From NCBI GenBank assembly GCA_963649395.1, contig CAVJHW010000058.1:1-14900 (forward strand): 14,900 bases of DNA, read 5' to 3'. The DNA is from Scatomonas sp963649395. GTDB taxonomy: Bacteria; Bacillota; Clostridia; Lachnospirales; Lachnospiraceae. Position 1 is the stretch's first letter, and every line of letters begins with the position of its first letter. Shown piece after piece: positions 14,496 through 14,900 of this stretch. The notes below the pieces were generated by a model that was not told where the DNA came from, made no database searches, and saw only the letters and a list, made by a program, of their open reading frames with translations. The position numbers and the translations under genes are program-made.

Positions 14496-14900
14496 TGGCG
14501 GATGTATTGAAGAAGGTAGCGGTCAGAGAGCAGGAGCCTAAGGTTCGTGCGACCAATTTTGAAGAAGTATGTTACGGCTACAACCAGGAGGAGGCCGTGG
14601 AAGAAGCCTCCCGCTGCATTCATTGCAAAAAGGCGAAATGTATCGAGGGTTGTCCCGTAAGTATTAATATTCCTGACTTTATTGCCCAGGTAAAGGAAGG
14701 CAACATAGAGGCTGCCTATCAGGTTATCAGTGAATCCAGTGCCCTGCCGGCCATCTGCGGACGGGTATGTCCCCAGGAAAGTCAATGTGAGGGCAAATGC
14801 ATTCGCGGTGTCAAAGGGGAACCGGTATCCATCGGCAAACTGGAGCGCTTTGTGGCAGACTGGGCCAGAGAGCACGGAATCAAGCCGACCCCGGCTGCTC
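14495..14900 (+). CDS. nfnB: NfnB/GltD-type FAD and [4Fe-4S] oxidoreductase subunit, 5' part
   Basis: An open frame from ATG 14495 to the window edge, about 135 residues of a protein that normally has about 460. The N-terminal double-cluster domain is clear: CIHCKKAKCIEGCP (C41, C44, C49, C53) and CGRVCPQESQCEGKC (C88, C92, C98, C102), with FEEVCYGYNQEEAVEEASRC before and VSIGKLERFVADW after. The family is shared by NfnB and the small subunit of glutamate synthase (GltD, often annotated gltA in Clostridia). The overlap with nfnA makes NfnB the better call: it binds NADPH and FAD at the bifurcating site and feeds ferredoxin and NfnA. The FAD and NADPH domains lie outside the window. The ribosome site GGAGG (14481-14485) is in the end of nfnA. 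Confidence 0.92.
   Translation, partial: MADVLKKVAVREQEPKVRATNFEEVCYGYNQEEAVEEASRCIHCKKAKCIEGCPVSINIPDFIAQVKEGNIEAAYQVISESSALPAICGRVCPQESQCEGKCIRGVKGEPVSIGKLERFVADWAREHGIKPTPAA

Overview
The window looks like core chromosome from a low-to-mid GC Gram-positive anaerobe of the class Clostridia, most likely a Lachnospiraceae relative. The reasons are the gatA-gatB amidotransferase pair, a Rex redox repressor next to a YdiF-type ABC-F gene, a eukaryotic-type NADP isocitrate dehydrogenase, a SpoIIIE-sized FtsK translocase, and an NfnAB-type electron-bifurcating pair that belongs to anaerobic ferredoxin metabolism. Two runs of N (11862-11884 and 12970-12979) show a draft, scaffolded assembly. No rRNA, tRNA, CRISPR array, insertion sequence or phage gene was seen.

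Layout. Positions 1-3445 hold the 3' part of gatA, then gatB and icd, closely spaced on the + strand and closed by a strong intrinsic terminator (3513-3566). Positions 3638-5548 hold the only minus-strand gene, an ABC-F ATPase. A 203-bp divergent control region (5549-5751) separates it from rex. It carries overlapping promoters, a Rex-box-like palindrome over the rex -35 element, an 8-bp inverted repeat, and a hairpin inside a 16-codon upstream reading frame before the ABC-F gene. rex is followed by the bifunctional NAD(P)HX repair gene nnr, with two competing hairpins in the spacer. A second promoter at 8051-8079 starts a probable operon: yebC, uppP, ftsK/spoIIIE and a zinc-ribbon/TPR/chitobiase-C-like membrane protein. 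Downstream are nfnA and the 5' part of nfnB, overlapping by one base.

Function. The genes are mostly housekeeping: Gln-tRNA amidation, ribosome-associated factors (ABC-F, YebC), lipid-carrier recycling and chromosome translocation. Several handle nicotinamide cofactors: Icd makes NADPH, Rex senses NADH/NAD+, Nnr repairs damaged NAD(P)H, and NfnAB couples NADH, NADPH and ferredoxin. The points most worth checking are the putative Rex autoregulatory site, the ABC-F leader, a UppP with Asn in place of the usual active-site His, and the unnamed multidomain membrane protein, whose reading frame is broken only by an assembly gap. I found no convincing undescribed multi-gene system.
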